DNA of 36,244 nt, taken from the NCBI GenBank assembly GCA_018398765.1, contig JAHBMJ010005867.1:7501-43744 (forward strand), in the 5' to 3' direction. Within the stretch, counting starts at the first letter, position 1. Each line of letters opens with the position of its first letter. Below the pieces are notes generated by a model, which made no database searches, was not told where the DNA came from, and saw only the letters and a list, made by a program, of their open reading frames with translations. This document shows positions 1 through 9,780 of the stretch, one piece after another. The position numbers and the translations under genes are program-made. The stretch comes from Chromera velia. Lineage: Eukaryota > Sar > Chromeraceae.

Positions 1-139
1 TTGGTCGCAAGAGGGGTGGGTGGTCTTTGCAAGTCATTTTCTTCTCCCTTTTTCCCTTCTTGTCGCGTTTGATTGCAGTGTGGTAGGAACTTTGAACGTT
101 CGGGTATTTTGTCTCTGTCCTGGTGGGAGTGGGGGGACG

Positions 140-3100
140 ATGGGAATTGTTGAAGGAACAGAGAAGGGCAGCAGCGTGGGAGGAGACGATGCGGTGGGGA
201 TGGTTGGGGGAGGGCGGATGGGAGAGGCAGCAGCAAACGGAGCAGGAAGAGTCGAGGGAGCAGGAGAAGGACTAGAGGGAAGAGTGACGGCAGCAGCAGG
301 GGGAGGAGGAGGGGGTTCGTCTCTGAGTGGTGGGAGTCAGAGCATGAGCCTGGAGGCCAAAACTGCGTTGTCTCCAGACACAACTGTGGCTGTTGATGTA
401 TTTATTAATAAGACAAGTGCGGGTACAGGGAGGTTACCGAGGCAAAGCGGAAAGGGTGTGCCCTTGGCGCCCTCTGCAGTGTCGGGGGTGAGCGAAGAAG
501 AAGAATACTTTTCTGTCGGGGGGGGGGACCAGGAGCAGGAGGTACAGGCGTCGTTCCCTGTGCGGGGGGAGGGTGGAGGCGGAGAGTCCGTCTTGTTTGG
601 CGGTAACGTTCACGGGGGGATGTCGAATGCGAATGCGGACTCTGCCGGTGTGCCCAGTTTGGTGGGTGACCCTTCCCTTGGAATGGGAATGGGAGAGCCA
701 GGGGGGGGGTTCGAGAGAGGGAATGGTCGTCTATTAGGATGGGAACAGAATACAGACAGTCTTCACCTGCACGGTGCTGATGGGTCTGCGCATCATCACC
801 ATCATGATCTTTTAGGAGTAGCCTCCCAAACCCCCCCCCTCCCTTCGATTCATCGGACAGAGTCGGCAGCGCAGAGGGGGCCGTTGGGGGAAGAGGAGGC
901 CCCCCATGAGGTTCTCTCTCTATCGCCTTCCCATGGGGACTTTTTTGAAACGGATTGTGTGGAGAGCCCGGGACTCCTCTTCGGCAGGCAGGGGGAGACG
1001 GTTGAGATCCGACAGGCACCCTTGGACGATTCGGATGATGAGAGGAATCCGGGAGAAGGGGGGAGGGGTAATGGGGGTGAGTTCCTTGAGACAGAGTCGG
1101 CACCCTCAGAAAGGGAGGCCGAGGGGGGACCTTCGCACCCCCACTGGCGACACCACCATCATCACCATCATAACCACAACCACCATCAGCCTCTTTCAGC
1201 GTCTCCCACAACGTCGGGAGGGGGGGGCAGAGGGCCCATGCCCATGCCCATGCTGGGTCCTCAGATGGCAGCACACCGTCCCCCACTCTCTCCGAGACAC
1301 CCACCCCTGAACCCGGCAGCGGGTCTGACAGGCTCCCTTGCGCGGGGTCTTTCTTCTCCCCCCCACCCGATTTCAGCAGATGCCCCAGTGGGGGGGCCCA
1401 GGGAGAGGGCCCAGTCAGACGCACAGGCCGGGGCCCCCTCTTCCAGGGTCCCTCGGGACCGTTCCGAGCTAGATCACCAACGCGTCCTGTCAGCCGACCA
1501 CCAGGCCCAGGAGGGCCCCGGGAGAATCCAAAGAGGGTCCCGGCATTCCTCCCATGGCCAGAGCGGTACAGCAGAAGGAACAGCAGCAGGAGGCGTGCCA
1601 GTGTCTGGGCGCCGTGAGAGAGCAAGAGAACGGTCCCGAACGTCAGATGTCACATCGAGGGCCCTTCACCGTCCCCCTACAGGTGTGGGCATTGTGGTGG
1701 AGTCTCAATCGACGAAACCTTCAGCTTCTAAACCCCTCAGGCAATCCATCAGCGCAGCTCTAATTTATGGAAGTCGCCCCCGCAACTCTTCTTCCTTCAA
1801 CAATTTACAACAACAGTACCCCCATGGGAGAACGAGACGGCCGGGGGAGTCACCGGGTCCTCTCGAGGCAGGGGGGGCGCCCTCCTCAATGACTCCGGGG
1901 CCCATGATGATGACGTCAGACGGGGGGGCGACGCTCCGACAGTTCCACCTTCATCACCCAGACTCTCTCTTGCCGGACATTGCAGAGATGACGTCGGGGG
2001 GTTGGGGAGTGGGGGGAAGCGGGCAGACCCCGGCAGGGGCCCCAGTAGATGCCCATGGGCATGCCGGGGTCCCTCCATCGTCCTTCCTCACTCCCCTTCC
2101 CCCCTACACCTCCACAGGATCCCCTTCTGCTGCGAGAGGACCCATGAACATGAACCCCTTCCAACAATTCCCCCCCCCCGTGTTTCAGACCCAGGGACAG
2201 GGACCCATGCCTCCCTCCACCCAGCCATCACGGTCACGTCTGGGATCACACTTTTCTGAAGTGTCGGCGGGTGTGGGGGGGTTGGATGGACCAGACGCAT
2301 TGGGGGTGGGAGTTGGGATTGCAGAGGGTGGGGTCACTGGGGAGGCACCACAGGCTGCCGATGCTTTGGGGTCGTCTATGGCGGGGCTTCTCTCTCAGCT
2401 TGTCCAGAACGAGAGTGAGCTCCCTCTTGAGACTACCATCAAGAGAGCCATCAGCCAACCACTTGTGGCCAAACAACCCCCAATGCAGCCCCCTCCTCCC
2501 TCAGGAAATCTCCTCCATCCTCTTCTATCCGACCCTAGTGCGCCTGCAGAGGCTCTACGCACTACAGCAGCAGGGCGTCCTCTGGGTGGTGCAGAGGGCC
2601 CCCCAATGGGTCAGCAGGATGGGTCCTCCGGCTGGCCCCCTGCGCAGATTTCAGCTGGAGGGGGAGGGGACTCCCCCACGTTCCTCCAGCAGCCACCTGC
2701 AGGAGGCATGGCGCGTGCAATGACCACAGGGGGCGTCCCTTCCCGTGTTGCACACTCACAGGGGCCGCCCCCCCTTCCTTCTGCACGGTCACGTCTGCCC
2801 ACCTCCACCTCAATGGCCTTTCCGTCTCGACAGGTCTCTTCCGAAGCTTTGCCGGGGTCCGGGGCCCCAGGTCAGGCCCCGGCCATTCCCTCAACAGTGA
2901 CTTCTGCGTCGATGAAGCCTCCCCCAAGTCCCCTCACCAGACGCCCCTGGGTGGGGGAGAAGGAGAAAGAGAAGGGCATTGGTGGCAGTGGCCGGGTGCC
3001 CCCTTCCTCCTCTGGTGAAGCGGAGAAGGAAAAGGACGATCGGGAGAAGGAGAAAGAGGAGGGCGGTGCGTTGAAAGGAGACTGGAAGAATCTCCTCTCA

Positions 3101-3581
3101 CCCGGACGCTCACGCCCTCCCCCCCTCACGAGCGTCCGCCTCCCCGCAGCGGCACCCCACGCGGGTGGGGCTGGGGGCGCGGGGACACCCGGGGGATGGG
3201 TTGAGGGGAGGGAGAGGGAGACGGATAGACTCGGACGGGTGTTGTTGGGAAGCGAGCGAGACAGAGACAGAGAGAAGGAAATGACCCCACGACAGAGAGA
3301 GAGAGGACAGTCCCATGCGGAGGGTCCGAGTGGGAGGGAGGCAGCTGCTTCTTCTTCTTCTGCGATGATCAGGTGTAGTCACAGTCAGGTCAGTCAACCC
3401 GTCTATCAGTTCCACGAGAAAAGGAAACAAAGCGAAAAGGATGCCGTGTATGTCCTGCTGATTTGAAAAATACACCCTGTTCGCTCGTAATGTACACTTA
3501 ATTCGGAAGTTTGAGTTGTTCCTTTGGATGCCCCAAGGGATTCTTTACGTTTTGAATCTTTCTTTTTATCATACACTTGTG

Positions 3582-3612
<31 letters not shown>

Positions 3613-5913
3613 GTGCTGCAGGGGAGGGGTCTCTGGGCTCTTGAACAGTCGGGAGGTCGGCAGAGAGGAAGGGACAGAGACCAAGAATGGCCTCAGGCTG
3701 CCTCGGGAGGAATCGGGACGGCTTTGGGAGGGACGCCAGGGGTGCCCTCTTCCTCCTCCTTCCGGGGTGGGGCCTCTGCACGCCCGTACGCTTCCTATGC
3801 GCAGCTCTCAGCAGCGGGGGGCGAGCCTCCGTGGGAGGTGGCGGCGGGAGGGGGAGCCGCCGGGTCTGCGTGGGGAGAGTCACCATTAAAGAGCGTGGCG
3901 GCGGGGCAGGGTCCCTCCGGGACCCCGATGCAGGCGCCCGGTCCTGGCGCCGCCCCCGGTGGTCTCTATGCGGTGCCTTCTGCAAGCTTGCTCAATGCCG
4001 GTGGAGGAGGGGGGACGTCGGGCACTGGTAATGGTACTGTGGTGGGAAGCGCACGAGATGAGGCGCTTGCAGAGGCGTTTGCGGCCTGGAGGGCTCATGA
4101 CCTTCAGCAAGAGAGGAGACGGGCGGGGGCGTCTGGCAGTGGTGCGAAGGTGGAGGGAGAGGGTTTGATGGGAGAGGGGGAGAGGGAACGGAAAGATAGA
4201 GAGAGAGACAGGGGGAGTGGGGGAGGCGGAGGCGGGTTCCTGGATATTTTCGGTTTGAGTTTGTGGGGAAGCTCGGGGAGGGCAGGGGAGGGTGCAAAGA
4301 GGGGGGGAGACTCTGTGACTGCGGGCGGGAGTGAGGCGGAGGCGGAAGAGGCTGCGGCTGCTCTCGTGCAAGGAAGGGTGAGTTGAGTGGTTTCTCTCGG
4401 TGACATGACATGCCCTTTTGTGTTTTGGAGTCTTCTGAATGCTTCGCTTTTTTTTCTGTTGCTGTCTTGCACCAACCAAAAGGACTCATCGTCCTTCAGC
4501 TCTATTCTGTGTCTTTGACGTGAGCGCCCCTCTCGGTCTGCTTCTCTGAATGCCTGCCTCCCTGCCTGCCTATCTGTCCGTCTCTCGCTCTATGTCGTCT
4601 GTCGCATGCACAATCGACCTCTCCCTATCTGACGTCATGTCTTCTCTTCCTTGTCCTTTCCTTCCCTCCTGCAGGAGCTCTTGATCATCGGCCCAGATCC
4701 TGAGGCAGACACTCAGCAGCAGCAGGCACAGCCCTCTAGGTCGGTCTCCGCAGTCCCCGGCCCTCCACTCTCTGGGGAGGGGTTGGGAACCCCCGAAAAG
4801 GAAAGGGGGCGTCTCTCTCTACGGAGGGCCCAGACTCGAGAGATCGTGGACTCCTTGGAAGGAGACAGAGAGAGGGAGAGGGAGATGCCGACTCCTGTGC
4901 CTGTGCTGAGCTCCCATCAGGGCCTGCGGCAGCGTGCGGAGTCTGCAAGGGATTCCCATGAGAGGCGACCTGTGCGGACAGGGGACAGGGTGGTTGGGGG
5001 GGCAGCAGGGGGTGAGGCGGGAAAGGAGATTATGCGCATGCGGAGCGACCGGCTAGCCACCGTGGCTTCTTCTTCCCCGACCCCCCACGGAGAGAGGGGC
5101 GCCCCCTCGAGCTCTGCGTCCACCCGGACAGTCAAGGAGACCCTCGTGTGTGTGCCCCCCACAACGACCTTGGGCGACGTGCTCCTTCTGGTTGACACCG
5201 ATTTGGAACCTGAACGCTTTGTCTTCTTTCAGGAGGTTGGTCTGACTGTTTGGATGCCAGTGTGCGTGTGTGTATGTGTGTCCTTGTTCACAGTTGGTGA
5301 AACTCGAAGGGAATAAAACAAGAAAATTGGCCTCGAGAAAGAGGAAGGCGAAGGGAATCCCGGCACGTCTCTGTGGGGGTTGACACATTTGGTCTCTTCT
5401 GACTTCACAGCATTCAGAGAAGGCTGTGTGCACTGCATTTTGCTTGAAATCGATTTGTTGGACGTGACGGCAAGTGTGAGTCTTGTGAATTTCTGTGGTC
5501 TCAATTTTTTTTTCTGTACCTGTGTTTCCTTTTCATTCCTTTCTTTCTCCAACTCCCTGTAAATCCATGAATGGTACCTGTTTGCTTGTTTTGTGCAACC
5601 CTGCTGGTTGCAGAGAGGGGGTCAGAAGAAGAGACTCGACATGGAGTTCGTCGTGGAGGATCTCCCTCCAGACACCAGCGTTCTTAGATTGGAAAGGAGA
5701 CAAATGAGTCAGTCAGAGGTAGTCAGAGATCGAAGAGAGTGCGGGAGGGAGGGAAGGATAGAAGGCGGGCAGGCACCCTTGCAAGGAAGGCAAGGGGGTG
5801 CATGCAGAGAAGAGAGGCGGGATAGGGAAGGAAGGTATGACTCTACACGCATTGTTTTGTGAGTTTATCTGCTTCGTTGACGGTCTCTCTACCTCCCTGC
5901 TTCCCCCCCNCCC

Positions 5914-5991
<78 letters not shown>

Positions 5992-7053
5992 GTGCGTGCG
6001 TGCGTGCGTGTGTTCAGGGCGACCTGCCTCGATGCGAATCGGACCGGCAGGTTCTTCCGTCGGGCACCGGACCGATTTTCTCCGGCCTCCCCTGAGTCTG
6101 TTCAACTTTACGGAGGCATCTGCTTCTCTGACGACAGAGTACAGAGTGAAGGTCTCTGTGTTCCCTGCTGCTGCAAATACAAACACAAGCGCGGGGGGGG
6201 AGAGAGAGAAGGAGAGGGAAGTCTGGGTGGACTCGAGACCTTGTGTCAGTCTTTGAGGTAGTGAGTCAGTTAGTTTTTGAGCATATTTTCGTGGGCCATT
6301 TCTTCTGTTCTTCTTTGGGCTCGTTGTGTGTGCATTTCGTTTGTTGTTTGTTGGTTTCTTTGTGAGAACTTTGTTTAACTCCCGTCGTTTGACCAACACT
6401 GATTTCTTTCTATCGGCATCTCTCCCTCTATCCCACATAACCTTGTCTTCATGTGTTTGTTTATCTTGAGTCATTCGTTGTGTTCTTCTTTGCCACTTCG
6501 TTCCCTCTTCCTTCCGTGAGTTCAGCTGCTGGTTGTGGCAAGGGACCGCATTTTTTTTTTTTCACACAGGATTCTTTTGAAATAAATGCATGCATGCAGC
6601 TGCTGGTTGTGGCAAGGGACCGCGTGTGCCACAGAAGGGCCCCACAGGCAGAGGCACAGGTGCAGCTGCAAGAAGCGTTTAGCCAGAGGTACCAGAGACA
6701 ACAGCAGAGACTGCTGAGGGAGAGACAGAGGGAGACACAGGGACAGGGGGGACAGATCACCTCTCTCCAGTCTCCCATCTCCGTCAGCGTTGGGACGCCA
6801 ACAATCGCGCAGGGAATGGCTGTCAGTTGTGCATACATACACTCTAGTCTCATCGATTACGCGCACTTGCATACTTCCAGGCGCTCGGTTGTGTTCTTCG
6901 AATCCTCCAGCCCTTGCCAAATGCTCCGTCCGCGTCTTGATTTAACCCTGCCTGTCTGTCTGTCTGTCTGCCTGTGTCTTGCACATAATTACCCACGCTG
7001 GAAGGAATTCTTTCCTGAGGGCGCGAATAAGGGGGGTTTTCTCTGCCTCTCTA

Positions 7054-7095
<42 letters not shown>

Positions 7096-8338
7096 GGTCC
7101 CCTCGCTCACTTGTCTCTTCGTCACTCTCTGTGTCTGCAGGCCCAGGGGGGGTCTCCCGAGAGCGGCGGGGGGGCGTCAGGTTCCGGCTGGGGTCTTTCT
7201 GTTGGCCTGGCCTCGGACACTCCCTCAGCGTCCTCAGCTGCGGCACCCTTCCCTTTCCCTGTGCCTCTCCTCCAGTCTGGGGCAGAGAGAGACAGCAGGG
7301 AGGGCATGCGCTTCCCTCAACAGCCTGCAGTCCCTGCCCCTTCTCTTGCTTCCCTCGCCGAGGTCCCTTCCTTTGAGGACCCTAGAAAGGGCAAAGAGGC
7401 AAGCACGGGAATGGGAGGAGCGGCTGGATTCCTCATGCCCCTGGTTGGTCTGTCTCAGATATTCAGATGGTGAACAATGAGTCAGCAAAAATTGAGGAAA
7501 ACCGCAAAAAATGCATGTCTTTTGATAGACTACAGCAATAGTTGCAAGAGCCAAGAGGAAACAAACATCTATGATGCTATGCACAAATGACACCAACTGC
7601 ATATGCTGTGTCTGTGGATGCATTGGCTGTCGGAGGACGCGCATGCCCGAAATCCATCCTCATGAGATCTGTTCGACATTTGATGCTCCCTCCTCACAAA
7701 GCGAAAAAATATGAGAGTGGAAGAAAGCGTGAAGAGCAGTGAATCAATCCCGTTGATCCTCCCTCCCTCCCTCTTTCTGCATGCAGTTCACGGTATTCGG
7801 TCGGAAGAGGCCACCTCCCCGGAGTCCCTTCGAACGCCAAGTCGGGGAGATCTTCAGGATCCAACTTTCCTCAGAGAGCCCTCGGGCGTTCTCTCTCTTC
7901 TTTGCCTCGGTCAGTCGATCTGTCCTTGGATCACTCAGTCAGGCCCCCTCAACTACTCTGTCTTTCTTTTGCTGTCTTTTTTGGAAAGAAAGAACACGCA
8001 CGGGGTCGCTACGTTTTTCTTTCTGTCGTTCCTTTGCGGTTTTGTCACCCCCTTTTTTGGTTATGTCTGATGGTTGGTTGGGTGTGCAGGAAGAAGACGG
8101 CGATGGGCGTCCGGGGAGGAGCAGATCCGGTGTTCTTGGGGGGGCAGGGGGAGGGGGGGAGTGGGTTGGGGGTGTGGGGCTGATAGAGGTGCGGTACGAG
8201 ACCGAGACGCCGTCTCTATGCGCAGAGGCAGTGGCGAGACTTCAATTCCTTTGGGTCGGTTGGTCGGTGCATTGGGGGGTCGGCGAGGGGTGGAAGGGGT
8301 GGGAGCGACGTATTGAGGAAGGACAAGTGCTCTTTCTA

Positions 8339-8378
<40 letters not shown>

Positions 8379-8452
8379 TCTCTCTCAGAGAGAATGTTTC
8401 TTTTTCTTCCGTTTTTTCTCTCTGACCGGCAGGCTTCGTGTGGTTGTTCTGG

Positions 8453-8489
<37 letters not shown>

Positions 8490-8737
8490 CAGAGGGATGG
8501 GTGGTGAAAGAGTTAGAGGCTCATTTATTACGTATCCATCCATCCATACAGTCAGTCAATCAATCGATTCAATGTGCCTGCCTACTTGCGGGAGGGACTT
8601 GTGGGTGGGTTGGGGGTGGTTGGGTGGGATTGGATCCTCAGACAAAGTGCTGCTTGTCTGTGACAGAGACTCTGCGCTGTCTTTCACTTGCGTCTGAACT
8701 GCAGGAGCTCGCCGTCCGGAATGCACCTCAAGAGTAG
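140..8737 (+). CDS. Multi-exon gene for a large low-complexity (Gly/Ser/Pro/Arg/Glu-rich) protein; function unknown
   Basis: I do not recognise the product. Supported exons are 140-3388, 3622-4377, 4675-5235, 5614-5718, 6600-6821, 7141-7443, 7787-7909, 8090-8254 and 8705-8737 (stop TAG), about 1,800 residues. Every join is phase 0, with donors such as GTCAGT and GTTGGT and acceptors ending in CAG. Exon 1 encodes a disordered region with Gly-rich runs, two His clusters (near 790 and 1150) and RE/KE-rich stretches. Exon 5 has a Gln/Arg-rich segment that looks helical. The last exons (7787-8737) alternate short beta-like stretches with a final amphipathic helix, which could be a small PH-like fold, but that is only an impression. 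ATG 140 has A at -3 and G at +4. The frame is open to the window edge, and a pyrimidine tract plus AG at 77-78 could be an acceptor, so the 5' end may lie upstream. Extra small exons between 5719 and 6599 or near 8433 are possible. Confidence 0.6.
3577..3621 (+). repeat. (TGTC)n tract forming the intron 1 pyrimidine tract
   Basis: A run of TGTC units lies immediately before the CTGCAG acceptor of exon 2 of the first gene. The microsatellite therefore supplies the polypyrimidine tract of a functional-looking 3' splice site. Confidence 0.7.
5910..6012 (+). repeat. Compound microsatellite (CT)n(TA)n(TG)n(CGTG)n
   Basis: Four simple motifs follow one another without spacers: CT to about 5939, TA to 5954, TG to about 5989, then CGTG to about 6010. 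A single N at 5910 marks an assembly uncertainty in the preceding C run. The tract ends just upstream of a TTCAG acceptor-like site. Confidence 0.85.
6018..6050 (+). other. Possible 33-nt microexon of the first gene
   Basis: The sequence follows a TTCAG acceptor, is open in phase 0 like all neighbouring exons, and ends at CAG before GTTCTT. That donor is weaker than the others in this gene. Two other frames through 6018-6260 are also open but would need a different phase. Inclusion is undecided. Confidence 0.2.
7060..7093 (+). repeat. (GT)n microsatellite in intron before exon 7141-7443
   Basis: About 17 GT units lie in the intron that ends at 7140. Confidence 0.85.
8342..8482 (+). repeat. 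Paired (CT)n and (GA)n tracts
   Basis: A CT tract at about 8342-8375 and a GA tract at about 8455-8482 are complementary and about 80 nt apart. In the transcript they could pair into a hairpin within the last intron of the first gene. Confidence 0.7.
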
Positions 8738-9766
8738 TCTGTTGATGGCCGGGTGTCCGGACGAATCGGATTGTCGTCACAGAATCCGCCGTGGTGGCCA
8801 ATTTGAGGGGGTTTCCATGATTCCATCTTTATAGGAATAAGTAACATTGTACCAGTAGCTCCTTGACATAGACAAAACAAACAATTTCAGATTGCTCTTC
8901 CTTGCTTATACCAGAGGTGTCATCTCAGAAAACGTATCCGCATGGCAGTCTTAATAACAAAGTGTAATAAGAAAAAGTTATTCTAGAAGTTACTATAGTT
9001 GAATTTTTAAGTGTACAAAATTATGTAAAATTATAATCGTCATTATACTTATAGAAAAGCAAATCATATTTCAATCAAAAATTATAATTAGGGTAACAAT
9101 ATTTAATTCAAGTACTAGATTTGATTTGGGTTGAGTTGAGCTTAATTCGAAAAGCTGAAACATTTAATCTTTAACGTAGAACTTACCAATTTAAAGCCTA
9201 GGCGATGCACAGTAGTAAAAAAAAAAAAAAGAATAGACATGTCAAGATTTTTTTTTTTTTTTTAGTCTGGTGGTTAAAGATCCAAGCAAACTTAGCAAAG
9301 GTAGGTTTTATAGTTAGATATGTTTTTGTTATATGTTTGGCACTTCCAATAAAATAATGAAAAAAAAAATAAAAAAGATTAGGCTTCTCGAGATTTTTTT
9401 TTTTCTTTTTTTTTTTCACTGTGCGTCGCCTAGTTTAAAGCTATATGCATACTGCAGCACAGAGACTATGCAGCCTAGGCTATAAATTTAAGATTATAAC
9501 TAGGATTATAAGCTCTTACAGTTTTTTAGTGTGTTTGTGACTTGTGATTTCAGATCTAAATCAGCTGTGTCGTTGAAGCCTTGCTTCAGCTTATGATGCT
9601 GCTTATCGGCGTCTCTTGATGTAAAGTTACTATCTTGAAGGAGCTTTGCATAAACATAAACTGCCACGAGCTAGGCTAGGAGCTAGGCTCCAACGGCTAT
9701 AGTCATTCACTCATTTATTCATTCATTCATTCATTCATTCATTCATTCAGTCAGTCAGTCAGTCAG
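8738..9766. other. AT-rich intergenic island between two convergent genes
   Basis: After the stop of the first gene the base composition drops sharply to AT-rich from about 8820 to 9680, with no credible coding frame. It holds an inverted repeat at 9190-9440 and ends in (CATT)n/(CAGT)n at 9709-9780. The flanking genes converge here, so their 3' ends should lie inside it. I see no RNA gene. Confidence 0.7.
9190..9440. mobile_element. Long imperfect inverted repeat with A/T-tract arms; MITE candidate
   Basis: The left arm (9190-9213) and the right arm (9418-9440, reversed) match over about 22 positions, with one substitution and a 2-nt indel; the shared core is CTAGGCGAYGCACAGT. Both arms continue inward into long A runs, then T runs, so similarity extends further. 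No open frame lies inside, which is typical of non-autonomous miniature elements. A related terminus occurs at about 33362-33430. I could not define a target-site duplication, so a hairpin-forming intergenic repeat remains possible. Confidence 0.45.
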
Positions 9767-9780
9767 TCAGTCAGTCAGTC
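9709..9780 (+). repeat. (CATT)n followed by (CAGT)n; contains the stop codon of the ankyrin gene
   Basis: CATT units change to CAGT units near 9749. The opposite strand reads ACTG/CTGA repeats, whose period of four puts TGA in all three frames. Confidence 0.85.

Noticed and set aside
405-1625. 406-codon open frame on the minus strand
   Set aside because: It lies opposite the GC-rich low-complexity exon 1 of the first gene; stop codons are rare in all frames there, and composition explains it.
5411-5475. Possible exon after TTCACAG in the first gene
   Set aside because: Phase 0, used by all other exons here, gives a stop codon, and the donor choices do not keep the frame.
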